From Kalmusia sp. IMI 367209 (lineage: Eukaryota > Ascomycota > Dothideomycetes > Pleosporales > Didymosphaeriaceae): 64,000 nt of DNA. A program made the position numbers and the translations under genes. Below, piece after piece: positions 1-11,605 of the stretch. Numbering within the stretch: position 1 is the first letter of the stretch; each line of letters starts with the position of its first letter. The notes below the pieces were generated by a model. The model was not told where the DNA came from. It was given only the letters and a program-made list of their open reading frames with translations, and did not search any database. Location: assembly GCA_027946365.1 (NCBI GenBank), contig JAPEUQ010000006.1, positions 434,001-498,000 of the forward strand, written 5' to 3'.

Positions 1-60
1 TCCCAATTGGAGGAACTTATTTAACACTGCTCCTAGCCTGATGAACATGCTTCGGCTCAG

Positions 61-1751
61 CTAATCACGACATCGTAAACAAATGTTCCGGTCACAGCCC
101 GCACAATGAAATATCCAGCGGAGCCAGTCGGTATCGCACTCAGGACATGAAGTGCCATGACCATCCCTAGCATAGCGGCGCTGCCAATCGTGCCTGTGAG
201 GAGGCGGCGCAGCATTCTGCTCGTTAGGTGCCCCCTGCCAGATGTGATGCTGGTCCGCCGTGACGCATCGGCACGTCTTCCATTCTGATTGGCAGAGATA
301 GCAAAATTGATGCATGCAGCGACATCTGGAGTTTGAATTAGTCTCTACATCGTATACAAAGATAAGCATTGGCCACTTCAGAAGAACTTACATCATATGA
401 TAGCAGCCCGTGTTGAGCTCGACCATATTCTTGCACTTCGGACAAGTATTCCATTGCTTCTCCTTTGCCAGAGCTAGCAGGGCTGTGACGTTCTCGTCAT
501 CTGGACAGAGCCCATCATGGTGCTTTGCTTTGCAGGTAGCACACGTTGTCTGAGCGCATGCGGAGCAAGTGGCTACATCTGCCTCAATGTTCTTCGGCTT
601 AATCCATTTTGCGCACTCCACATTGCTGCAATAGATACGGTCCGGGGTCTCCAATTCTTCTTTCTTCTCCTGAAACCTAGTGAGAAGGTCTTCAGGCAAG
701 AACGGCGTGCAGTGCAACACCTGAATAGGTTCACAGCAGCGTGGCGGAAAAATAGAAGTGTCTGCTATGGCTGATTCGAAAAGCCTCTGGAGGCAAGAAC
801 GACAGTTAGCATGCTTGACGTCTCCGCTGGACGGACAGGGTAGTTTCAATATATCTCCTGGGAAGAAGCTGTCAAAGCAAACCGAACACTCGGTGGTCTG
901 GAGATTCTCTACAATCTCTTCATTTTCACTGTCGTGAGCATCGGTTTGGAGGGGCTTGTCGTTGACTACAAGCTTAACCTCACTGTCGACAGGAAGTTCA
1001 GCGTCTTTCTCATCGCCACATCGAACGTGCTCCTCGCCAGCAGATTCGATATGTCTATCCATGATAGGTTCGTCTTGTTCCCCGCTCCCTGATTTGACGG
1101 GCTTCAACGTCGAGGCTGGATCATTGTCGAAAAGCTCTGCATGACTCTTGTATGCCAATGCGGCGGCTTCGAATCTTTGCCAAAGTTTGACTCGCTTCGT
1201 GTCTCTGGTATTCGCGTCTCTCAGCGAGGCACTCCCTTCTTCAGCAGGACGAGTCCTCGACTGTACAGATACAGCGTGCGCCGTCTGGGTCCCTCCCAAA
1301 TCAATGGCATTTGCCAATCCAGCAGCATCACCGGTCGGCTTTTGGCGGTTCCTATCCGGCCCGCCATTCTCTCCGATTGGCGGCTGAGGAGCAGGTGCCC
1401 TTCCCGTCAATCTACATGCCATCGCATGATCCGCTGGCCGTGATCAGCGCTTCTTACTAAAGGCGACTTCGTCTTGACACTCGACCCTCTCTTACCTTGC
1501 GCGACCCTCTCCTCCACCAACAACCGCTGGTACAATTGTAAGTCCGCATGTTCTTTCCTCAGTATACCCACAGCCGCACACCGTCCATCGATCTCAGCCT
1601 TCTTCTTGAGCAGTTCATCACGAAGGCTGCTGAACGCTACTGCTTCGCTAGCAGCTGCGGCGTCGTCAGCTTCGGCGCTGTGCGTCTTGAGGATGGCGGC
1701 GATGTCTTGGAGCTGGAGGTCGAGCGCCAATCGCGCTGTGTCGGGATCCAT
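61..1751 (-). CDS. RBR-type (RING1-IBR-RING2) E3 ubiquitin ligase
   Basis: Three exons (1751-1496, 1433-392, 325-61) give a 520-residue protein; both introns (62 and 66 bp) are GT-AG and the phases close. After a variable N-terminal half, RING1 starts near residue 268 (CSVCF...CRSCL), followed by an IBR with paired cysteines (YCSNVECAKW, CSACAQTTCATC). RING2 is completed only by joining exons 2 and 3, giving CPKC...GCYHMICRC. The Cys of GCYHM (about residue 429) sits where RBR ligases form the thioester with ubiquitin, so an active HECT-like hybrid mechanism is expected. The start chosen is ATG 1751 (MDPDTARLALDLQ), which opens a helical N-terminal segment; the frame is open further upstream without support. 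The substrate is unknown. Its promoter lies in 1752-2711. Confidence 0.88.
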
Positions 1752-2711
1752 GGAGCTCGCAAATACGTTGACAGTTCTGCTGAAAAGATTGCGGGCGAAA
1801 AAGCGCGACGGTGGGGCGACAGAGGGGTTATTTGCAGAGAAGCGGAAGGCAGGTGAAGGGCACTCTTGGACCACGGCGAGGAAAGTGCAAACGGCCAACG
1901 CGACTCAACTTAAACGATCCGTAAGAGGAGACAGCAACGAGCGTCGCCACCAAAAGTAAGTAACAGTAGCGGTAAAGACAAGTGCGAATTGAAAGTGGAG
2001 TCGGACAGTGTGCGTGTGAGAGTGAGGCTTGTGAGAACCACGCCCCTCCGCAAAGGAGAGCTTCTTTCATTAATCCCAACCATCCCTTGCCCAATGCCAA
2101 AAGTCCATCAAAACAGCTGCAGTCCTCTATCTGCAGTCGAGGCCATCAAGCGATTAACTTGAAGCCCACCCAATCCACCTCGAGGCAAACTAATCCCACC
2201 CCAACGCAGCCATCAAGTACCGCACCCATCCGGCTCTCCTCCCCCGCTTCCTCCTCACTTCCTCCCCACTTCCTCTCCCGTTTCCGCTCATCAACCAGAT
2301 GCAGTGCAAGAACCCCCCCAATCCCAACATCCAACACAGCCTCGCCCATGAAGTGAAAAAAAGCAACGCCCAAAGCAGATGGCAAGTGGCAGATCGCAAA
2401 ACACACATTTGACTTACCCAGAAACGCCCTTTCCAAATGCCGCATATGAGGTCGTGTCATTTACTTGACGCCGAAGCCCTCCAACATAACAAACTCAATC
2501 GTTCGTGAAGCCGTGCCGTAATTGATGCGATAAACAGGTCACAATATGTATGTGTGCGGTGTGCCTGTGAACGTGAATGTGACGAGAAAAACCAACTTTC
2601 CGCTCGGAGGTAATTGCGCTCGCTCGCTTGGTATCGTTTTGCGAAGTAGATGAAATGAACAAGAAGACCAACACCTGCATACTCCAATTATTGATTAGTG
2701 CCATATGTTCA
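1752..2711. other. Intergenic, promoter of the RBR ligase and 3' side of the RhoGAP gene
   Basis: About 960 bp between two minus-strand genes. It contains C/T-rich stretches around 2160-2300, typical of fungal upstream or UTR sequence, and no convincing gene; the open frames here are short and of low complexity. Confidence 0.5.
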
Positions 2712-5700
2712 TCACCCGGCGCCAGCGGTGCCGAGCGTTTGCTTCTGTAGCGCCGGTGACCGGTAGCTGTGACGATGAGGCGACCCGGTGCGATGACTCT
2801 CGGCTGACCCTGGCGCGGGTTGGCTGTACGGGAGATTGGGAGTGCCCAGGTCGAATTGCTGTGGTGGCGTGTTGTGATTGTTCGACGGGGGAAAGCCGGG
2901 GCCGCCAGCGCCTGCGACATGTCGTACGGAAGATTCACCCGCCCACGCTTGGGGATTGTGATCCGCTTGTGTAATATGTGGAGCGTTGCGCTGGTCTTTC
3001 CTAGACGAAGCACCGGACGGGTTACGCGGTGATGATGACGCTGGGGCTGTCGCCGTCGGGTTCCTGCCACGCTGCTCCCACTGTTTCATGATCTCCTTTG
3101 GAGTCAATTCAGAAGAATTATCGTCGTAAAGAAGATCAACGATCTCTTCGGGCACCTGCACTAGGTCAGCAAGGTCAATAGCACATGATAAAGTAACACC
3201 CACCTCGCAGAACTCGTCATTGTTTTCGATCAAATCGAAGACGACCCGGACGGCACCCTGGTCTACACTCTTCATTTCCTTCTCGTTGTTCTCCCGTAGG
3301 ATGTTTGGAGCCATGACGGTTGCAATGTTCCATGTGTCCATCTTGTTGCCGGTTTCTTCATCAACAGTATGAAACGAAGAAACCCAATTGAGGAAGCAGA
3401 ACAATACTTCCAAGGTGTCGCGATGAGATTTGGGCAACAGACAGCAAACAAGGTGCAGGACCTTCATTCGTTGTACCTCATCGGTGATATCTAGCCATGT
3501 TAGCACATGCAGTGTGGCTTGGACCACTATACGTACCATTAGCCGTCATGAATAGGCGGTACAACTTGAGTGTCAAGACGGGATCCGGCATTAGCCGAAG
3601 GAAACGCTTGAGAAGATTTGCCAGTATAACTGGGTTCTTCGAGTTCAGATCCACCATCTCCACACCCTTTGCGTCTATCTCTTCCTCAAGTTCCCGAAGT
3701 GCCTTGAGGTTACCGTTCTTGCGGAAGACACCTTCTATAGACATGTCCATATTGCGCATGGCAGTAATAGCGTCTTGGAGTAGAGCGGGTACTCGCAGAG
3801 TGCCGGGACCAACCCCATCTGTGGACTCGGCGCCGTATTTTTCCACAAGGAGCTCGAGAGACTGTCTGAAGGTCGCTTTTTCGGACACTGGCTTCTCGAC
3901 GATCGTAGGACCTTTCTTCGGCTTGTTTTTGTTTTTGCCAAATCCGATCTTACCCCAGAAATTGGACCGCTTCGTCTCTATGAGATCCAACAAATCACCT
4001 TGGTTGTATTGGTTGTCGTCGAGCAAGAGGCCTAACTGAAGCACCGCAAGGCTCTTCAGTTTGAAATATTCGAGGGGCGAGAGCTCGGAAAAGTAGGTAC
4101 GCGGCCGACCTTCCGGTGCAAGTTGGCCTCCAGACATGTCACGACGATGTCCGTTGAGGAGCCTTGCCTGGTCCTGCTGGCCAAGTAGTGCACTTCCGCC
4201 TGCGCGGAACGCATTCGGACGCTGCTCACGTTGCTGCTCTAAAGCCGCCATGCGCGCTATATCATCCAAAGCAAGAGAATTCACAGCCAGCGTAGTGTTG
4301 TCGACATCACCAGGAGCTTCCCGCTCTTGCACGATTTGCATCCCACCCTTCGATTGCGAATCACCGCCTGCCCCGGACGCTTCAGGGCCGTCTATTATTC
4401 TGGATTGACGAGCTCGCTTCATAGTCTGAGATAGATGCTTATCTAGTCGTGTCGAGCGCAATCGCTTAATGTCGGTCATCGACTGTTCATAGTTCGCGTT
4501 AGAACCGCTCTGGGTATCCGCAGTTGACGATCCGCCGAACGACTTGGATCGAGCGTCCTGTCGTAGGTGAGGTGGTTGGAGATCCCCGCCGGCATCGCCT
4601 AGTCGATGTCCTTGTGAAGAGTCGTATCCGGTAAGATTTGGATCATCTATACGTATTAGTGAGCGGGAGGTAAATGTTTGCGGCGTGGGCGGCGAGTGCC
4701 TGATCATGGGTGTCAAGACTGCATGTTGGTGTGTCGGTGAAGATTCAACAAAATACAACTTACCAGAAGTGTGTGGCAGAGCGCCGCTGGAGCGCAAATT
4801 TGCCATCAGGCGAGCGTGGGCAACTTTGAGTAGGTGTACATATTGTCGCAGCTTGGTCACTTGCTCGAATCCATTCTCAGCATCAGGCTGTGCAGCAGCG
4901 CACGCCGGGCAGAAGATCCTCTGCTTCGATTTGCTCCAGTATGCGTTCTTTACATCGCTGCGCAAGTCGGCTCCACAACCCCTACAAACCATACATCCGT
5001 AATTGAACGACATGTTGTTGAGGTGTAAACACTTGTCCTCGACCTGGGCGTCGCATATCGGGCAAGCGTCCGCCCAACGGGGAACAAGCAACTGTGATTC
5101 AGCGGCCTGATCTTTCTGCGCCTCTTGCTCCAAGCGTGTATCAAGCGAATTTACTTGGGCAAGGAAGTTGGTCAACCCGCTCGCACTTCGCGTCTCACGT
5201 TCCAGCTTTAGAGCGCCTTGTAGACAGATGCGTATGAGGAGTTTCAGATAATGTGCCAAGCCAGTAACAAGCGATAAAAGTTCTTGTGTGACGCCGAGTC
5301 TACGCACACCAGTACCTTGTGACTGCGTGAGGAGTGCAAAGAAAGCTACGACCTTTTTGCATAGTAGTTTCGACTCGCGTGAATATGTCAATCCTTTCGG
5401 TGTGTTGGCGACAAGCTGAGCATCAAGGTCGTCTGCGGCACCAAACAGGAGCTCCACATGAACGATGAACTTCTTCGCGGCCATGACGCCATCAACATAG
5501 GCACCGTTGCTTACATGGAGCAGCATGTCGGAAATGCAGGTAGCCGACTTTTCTTCAAAAGCGGATAGAGTCTTCCATATCCAATTGACCTTGGCTTCGA
5601 TCTCTTCCTCTTGCTTTCGTACTCTGTCGCGCACTTCGTCCGATGCATCGGAGTCCACAACTTGGGGGTTCTGAGTTATGGGTTGGCCGGTCGAATGCAG

Positions 5701-6562
5701 GCGCACGTTCCAATATTTGTGGATCATGTAGCATTCGGGATGCCAGTGCTGATTCTGTCCGTTGCGGAATATTTCGACGAATTGCTTGAGGATCGATGTC
5801 TGGCAGCCATTACACCTCTGCGCGAACTTGGTCGAGTAGTGGTAATGGCAGTACACACTGCCTTCGTGCTCGTAGTAACTGTCCGACGCGCCGAAGACCG
5901 TGGGACAAACAGAGCATGTAAAGTGCTCGATGTGATATTTCCGATCTAATGCCGTAATATATGAACCGCGCAAAGCTTGTCCGCAGTCAAAGCATAGCAG
6001 ATCAAGTCGCTTGAAGTAGTCGGTCTCGCATAGCGGGTATTGCCCCGGGGGTTTGTCCGGTACTGGAAAGAACTTGGAGGCGACGATTTTGCCGCAATCC
6101 TATGCCATGTTAGCAGATATTTCTCGGTGAGCATAGCGGGGTTGGGGTGGCAGAGCCGATATAAGGGTTGTGCTACAACCCTGCCTCGACTTGCAGTCCC
6201 GGCCCAGAGGAAGAATGAGTACGTACGTGGCAGGTGAAGCATTCTAGATGATATGTGTCTCCCAATGCGCGGACGAATTGTCCCGTCAAGCCCTCGCCAC
6301 ACTTGCCACAAATCTTGCTCCGACCCCGTGGTTTCTCTCTCGCGCCATCTTGCTGTTGCTGTTCGGACAGCGGGTCAGTGAGGGAGCGCGTAGGCGGGCC
6401 GTTGTGCTTCTGAGGGGACAGGTTCTGCGGGCTCTGCATATCGTATGGGTTCGTTGGCTGTCTCGAGAGGCCGTTGCTGCGCGGATCATAGGCCTGGTAG
6501 GTCTGCGGCGGCGGGGCTTCCTGGCCTCCCAGCGAAGGTCGGCCCTCCCCGGGAGTACTCAT
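2712..6562 (-). CDS. LIM-domain Rho GTPase-activating protein (Rga-type)
   Basis: Five exons (6562-6227, 6099-4764, 4646-3537, 3490-3204, 3155-2712) encode about 1170 residues. A Pro/Gln-rich N-terminus precedes two tandem LIM zinc-binding modules: LIM1 from residue 85 (CGKCGEGLTG...), split by the 127-bp first intron, and LIM2 (CFDCGQAL...). A partial third module and a fourth Cys-rich motif (CPICDAQ...CRGCGADL...CPAC) follow. The RhoGAP domain spans about 830-1020; EGVFRKNGN carries the expected arginine finger near Arg866, and KNPVILANLLKRFLRLMPDPV is the usual GAP helix. The order matches Rga1/Rga2-type GAPs acting on Cdc42/Rho in polarity and septation. The 117-bp (4647-4763) and 48-bp (3156-3203) introns are in-frame and were chosen on splice sites and domain continuity. 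A Gly/Pro/His-rich tail ends the protein. Confidence 0.88.
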
Positions 6563-7793
6563 GGCCGAGGACTGCCAGTGCTAGGCTTGTCTGCTGCAAT
6601 CCGGTCGCGGTCGGGGGTGCGCACAGGTAAGGCGGCGAAGGTCGAATCAAGCGCGTGAGACGGGCGATGCGTCCGGCGGCGACGAGCAAACAACGGCAGC
6701 GTTGGGAAGGGGTCGATGAGGCAACCGGAGTGGGTGGTGCAGGTGGATCAGGGCCACTCGGCGATGGTGTCGTCAATGCGGGAGGAGGGAGGTGAGGGGC
6801 GCGAGTGGTGTGCGGCTCGTTGCCCAGCGGTGAAGGGTCGCCAGCGTTGCTTGGAGCAACAACACCAACACTGGGATGGCGGACTGTCGCTCAGGCGCAA
6901 GGACGGCAGCATGCGTCGCGGTCGAGGCGTTGGGGAGGCGTCGAAGAAACGGTGTAGGTGTGGCTCGGGGGTGTGCGAATTGCACCCTGGTAGCGGCTGA
7001 AACACTGACAAGCAGGCAGCGGGGATGGCAGACGACGAGCAGCTCCTGAGCAGCGTGCGGGAGGACAGTAGGAGCTTCGGGTGGTGGAGAGGGACGCTGG
7101 ACGGCTATCACGCGGTGGTGTATGGGCTCGAGGAGGCTGTGGGTTGCCAAGAGGCTTCTTTGGACTCCAGCATGCAGCGAAATTAACGACGGGCGATCCA
7201 CATCAGAGCGCTTGAGCGGCGCCGTCATCACCACCGCGGCCTGACACGAGTGCTTTATTTAGTGTCGACAAGCTCAACGTGTTGTCCTGCGCTGGAGCGA
7301 CCGTGTGCAGTCTGCAGACAGATGTTTTTCCATCCACGGACACGTCTGCAGGTCGCCTCTGTGTCTTCGCTGTGCACAAAGTGTACATGCATGGGTGCAT
7401 TGATACCCACCGTGCCTGCAATAGCGGCGGCTGCTATTGCTCGCCAGCACGCCCGCCGTCTCAGCACTCCAGCAGGGCGCGGGGCCGGCTTCCAGCCCTT
7501 GTCACGTGCACGTCGCCGTGCCTAGGTATTGGGTACGTACCTGAGAAAGTCTTGGTGGCATCACTAGAGCCTCGTTGCACCCTCAACCTCGCTCTGTCGC
7601 CCCGCCCAACCTCAACGAACCAGCCGCCGGCCAGCTATCCAGTGTGCGCCTGTAATAGGCAGCGGATCTTGGCTCGAATCTCTTCAACGCGCGCCTGCGC
7701 CGTCCCGCACAAAGACCCGCCCGCCTCAACAAAGCCTCGCGTCCTCACCTGTGCGCTCGCCCACTGCACCCCCTCCTTCGCCAACTGCCCGCC
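6563..7793. other. Divergent promoter region, RhoGAP gene / rpb4
   Basis: 1.2 kb between divergently transcribed genes. It is GC-rich without long repeats; a C-rich run directly precedes the rpb4 start. No gene is supported. Confidence 0.5.
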
Positions 7794-8466
7794 ATGGACG
7801 ACGACATGCAGGAAGCGCCCGCGCCCGTCATCGAGGCACCCACGTTCAAGGCCCCTAAGATGGTCTCGCGGCCAAAGCCGCCCGTGCAGCAGGATGAGGA
7901 GATGGGCGCTGAGCTCAAGCTGGGCGACTTCGAGGGCGAGCATGCGCTGTCAATATCCGAAGCCCGCGCTGTCGTGACCGCCATCCACTCGAAGCGGAGG
8001 AAACAGGAGGCGGGGAACAACCCGCTGGGCGGAGACAGGGTGCACAACGACTCACTGTATGCACGCCTTGGAGCAGCCACGGTGGATGAGTTTTGCTGAG
8101 GAGCGCAGGTCAATCCAGCAGTTCGTAGACTACCTCGAGATGTTCTCGCGTTACAAACAGTCGGAGAACCTGCACGCCATGGGCGCCATCTTCGACTCCA
8201 ATCCGCAATTCACCCCCGTAGAACGCGCTATGATGGGTACGGTTGGCAGGCCATCTGGTGTCGAGTATTAGCTGACGTTGTAGGGTCGCTCTGCCCCGAC
8301 ACCGCCGACGAGGCCAAGACGCTCATCCCATCGCTAGCTACAAAGCTCGACGACGAGGCGCTGCAACCTGTGCTGGACGAACTGCAGAAACTACGTATGG
8401 CTGCCCTCGTTAACCCCACTGATATTACTATGGCTAACTTCTCGGGCAGAGGATCGCTTTGGATAG
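7794..8466 (+). CDS. rpb4: RNA polymerase II subunit Rpb4
   Basis: Four exons (7794-8056, 8109-8236, 8284-8394, 8450-8466) join to a 172-residue protein; the introns are 52, 47 and 55 bp with GT-AG ends, and the last exon is only 17 nt. Family hallmarks are LSISEARAVV near the N-terminus, a central helix around SIQQFVDYLEMFSRYK, and the C-terminal FTPVERAMMGSLCPDTADEAKTLIPSL, which corresponds to the HRDC-like fold of Rpb4/RpoF. With Rpb7 this protein forms the polymerase stalk, which acts in initiation and in mRNA export and decay. The length fits fungal Rpb4. Rpc17 (Pol III) is the alternative paralogue, but the CPDTADEAKTLIPSL segment is typical of Rpb4. Confidence 0.86.
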
Positions 8467-9326
8467 ATGGCTACGAGATATATCTTGGGAACTATTTTGC
8501 CTACCTCGACAAGTGCCGAACAATGGAAGCGTAGCCAGCAAGCACCCGCGGCGGCAGATGAAGTCGACCCCCAGAGTTGGGTCTTCCCACTGGGCTGAAG
8601 CGAGAATAGAAGAGCGACGATGCACGGCATTGCGAACGAACAACAGGTTTGGATGACACAATTGCATGGGAAGGTGCTGTGGATTTCGTGATACCAATGA
8701 ATAGCTCGGCTTGTCTGGATGAATATGCAAAATTGCAAATGACATGTCTCTTACAGTAGACATATTGTTTTTTGGAAATTCGTGTCCCATTTCTGATTTG
8801 GAATTGTGCTCTTTTTCAACCTGGTGATCATCATGGATGTATGTGCACATGTTGTGCGAGGTGCATCGGCTGAATACTGTGAGTGTAACAACACATACCT
8901 GCGAAGCTCCACCATAACTGACTCGATCTTTTTTTTTCTCATGTTTCAGGAACAAATTTTCGTCGCGAACGTAAAGTCTGACCTACTGGATGCCGCGGTT
9001 GGCCGGTAAGCCTTCGAGAACATGTGTCTTACTTACCTTTACGCCCTCTTATAAGCCCCCTTCTAGAGCAATTTCTTAGTATCACACAATTACACAAGCA
9101 TCATCAAAGCAGCCCATATGACAAAGCGGGCGCGGGTCTTCTTCCGCAGTGGACCCTAGTTCTTATCCAAACAAGCTAAATGGCAACTAATTTAGCACGC
9201 TCGAAAAAACAATCGTCATATCGGCGCCGACCATAGACTACATCTCCGGCAGCACTAGTTATAAAATGCCGTTACTCCCCGTGAACACTCCCTCTGTTTA
9301 CAGTGAGGCCGTTGCGTCGCAACACG
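8467..9326. other. Intergenic between rpb4 and the MFS gene
   Basis: 860 bp, AT-richer than its surroundings, with a T run at about 8931-8938. It contains the rpb4 3' end and the MFS promoter. No gene is seen. Confidence 0.5.
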
Positions 9327-11120
9327 ATGTCGAATCCTGTGCCGGACTCAATCTCTTCACGGCCGAGCGAGGAGTGTCTGGAGGAGGAAAAAGAGCTAGA
9401 GAATGAGCCCGGACGTAACGCGTCAATATCCCCGACCGAGTATGAGGGAACAACGGAAAACAAAAAAGGAATACCACTGAAACTCGCCCGCACAAAGTCG
9501 ATAGCAGAGACGCTCTCCTTACCCTGAGAAATCATCTTCGTAGCAATCGTCTGCAGCGCTCAACTCCTGACCCGTACGTTCTTCCACTTCCACAAACACA
9601 CTATCACGACCCACTAGACCATGATCTAATACCATAACAGAAGCCGGCCTAGGAAACGTCCAAACAATTGTGCATATCATCGGCAATGATTTCGGCCTCG
9701 CAGATGCAGAACTCCCCTGGCTGATAGCAGGCTACTCCCTTACGGTCGGCACCTTCATCCTCGTCTTCGGCCGCTTCGGCGACGTCTTCGGCTACAAGCG
9801 CATGCTCCTCATCGGCTTCCTCTGGATGGCCCTCTGGTCCGTCGTCCTCGGCTGCTCCGTCTACTCCAACCACGTTCTGTTCACCTTCGCCCGCGTTTTC
9901 CAGGGCATCGGCCCGGCCATCATGCTGCCCAATGGCCTGGCCATCTTCGGTGCTACCTATGCACCTGGGCGGAGGAAGGCGATGGTGTTCGCCATCTTTG
10001 GGGCATGTGCACCCACGGGGAGCGTGCTGGGAAGTGCTTTTGCAGGGCTGTTCACCCTAGGTTGGTGGCCGTGGACGTTTTGGGCTTTTGCCATCTACTT
10101 GGTTCTCATCACAGCGGTGGGAAGTGTTTTGATTCCTGATCCGCCGAAGAAGTCCAAGTTTGCGAGCATGCCTGTGAGCGAGCAGATTAGGAACCTAGAT
10201 CTGCCCGGGGCAGCCGCTGGTGTTGCAGCTTTGGTACGTCTTCCTCCCTCGCCTCCTCTCCTTCATCTCTACTTGACTCTAGAGTGTCATAAAATATGGC
10301 TGAAGTACTGACGGAAATACTGCAGGTCCTCTTCAACTTCGCCTGGAACCAAGCCCCCCTCGTCGGCTGGCAGCACCCCTACGTCTACGTCTGTCTGATC
10401 CTATCCTTCCTCTTCCTCCCCCTCTTCTTCTACATCGAGCTGCGCGTCTCCAAGACGCCGCTCATCCCCTTCCACGCGCTCAGCACCGACGTCGCCTTCG
10501 TGCTGGCCTGCGTGGCCTGCGGCTGGTCCTGCTTCGGCATCTGGTACTACTACAGCTGGCAGTTTGCGCAGGTGCTGCGCGGCGCCTCGCCCCTGCTTTC
10601 GACGGCGTGGTTCGCCCCCGTCGTGCCCAGCGGCATCATGGCCGCCATCGTCACGGGGCTCGTGATCCACCGCGTGGGCCCGCCGCCCGTCATGGTCATC
10701 GCGCTGTCGTGCTTCACCATAGGCACCATCCTCATCATGACGTGCCCTGTCGACCAGACCTACTGGGCGCAGTTCTTCGTCTGCACGCTCATCACGCCCT
10801 GGGGCATGGATATGAGTTTCCCCGCTGCTACCCTGATGCTTTCTGATGCTGTGAGCAAAGAGCATCAGGGCATTGCGGCGAGTCTTGTCAATACTGTCGT
10901 TAATTATTCGATTTCTCTCGGCCTGGGGTTCGCGGGGACGGTCGAAGTGTATGTTGTCGATGGGGGGACCACGCCGGAAGATGTGCTGAGGGGGTATAGG
11001 GCGGCGCTATATATGGCCGTAGGGTTGTCTGGGATGGGGCTGGTGATTAGTGGGGTGTATTGTTTGAAGTGTTGGATGAAGGGGCGGTTGGAGGAGAGTA
11101 GCGGAGATGCGGAGAAGTAG
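9327..11120 (+). CDS. MFS transporter of DHA2 type, frame interrupted by a TGA in exon 1
   Basis: Exons 9327-9573, 9641-10233 and 10326-11120 join in phase to 545 codons of a multi-spanning major facilitator resembling fungal aminotriazole/multidrug H+ antiporters. Visible features are an acidic cytoplasmic N-terminus; TM1 EIIFVAIVCSAQLLTQAGLG; the MFS loop 2-3 motif FGRFGDVFGYKRML; and GLFTLGWWPWTFWAFAIY. Codon 67 (9525-9527) is TGA where the family usually has Arg before EIIFVA, so CGA-to-TGA is the simplest explanation. No splice pair removes it without losing TM1. Everything downstream is intact. It is therefore either a recent null allele, a sequencing error or a readthrough case. It lies next to a P450 and 4.5 kb from the catabolic cluster. 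Confidence 0.75.
9525..9527 (+). other. In-frame premature TGA in the MFS gene
   Basis: Codon 67 of the otherwise open MFS frame, in the context CCC TGA GAA ATC ATC. A single C/T transition separates it from an Arg CGA codon, which relatives carry at this site as far as I know the family. Confidence 0.7.
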
Positions 11121-11605
11121 ATTTATATATGGAAATATCTAATAGACGGACTGAAATTATAATTTTGACATTAAGATGCGCACATCTTGATATGAAAACA
11201 CCAAGATTCAATGTACTAATCTGGACTAGACTCGTCCTCCTCTGAGGTACTATGGCTAGTTCGAGCTTTGCTCTTGTGTCTTTTTCCAGATTCGTTCCTT
11301 ACACAGCAAAAGGTTGGTGCTTTTTGAAAACCGACACTCAGAAACCACGCACTCGCAGTTGAGCTATATCCTCCGTCCTGGGAAGTGAAGCCTAATCCGC
11401 TTTTCTAGAATGGACTCAACCTGTGGAAGACAGAAAATGAAATTGATGTGTTACGTTTGCTGGGCGAAGGTCCTCTTCGTGTGGCCTAAAAGCTATTCAT
11501 ACAACCAAAGTTCGCCCTCGGCGCCATACACACTACCCCTCCCAGAGAAAGACCTTCTATTTCCCAATCAAACATATGTATCCCGAAGTGCTACATGAGA
11601 CCACC
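11121..11605. other. Intergenic between convergent MFS and P450 genes
   Basis: 485 bp holding only the two 3' ends; AT-rich just after the MFS stop. Nothing else is seen. Confidence 0.5.

Noticed and set aside
3156..3203. Reading through the in-frame 48-bp RhoGAP intron
   Set aside because: GT-AG ends and the natural join NDEFCE|VPEEIVDLL favour splicing; the in-frame reading adds an unlikely hydrophobic insert.
9327..11120. RIP as the cause of the MFS stop
   Set aside because: No excess of transitions or AT-skew is apparent across the rest of the gene, which is GC-rich and open; a single point change is simpler.
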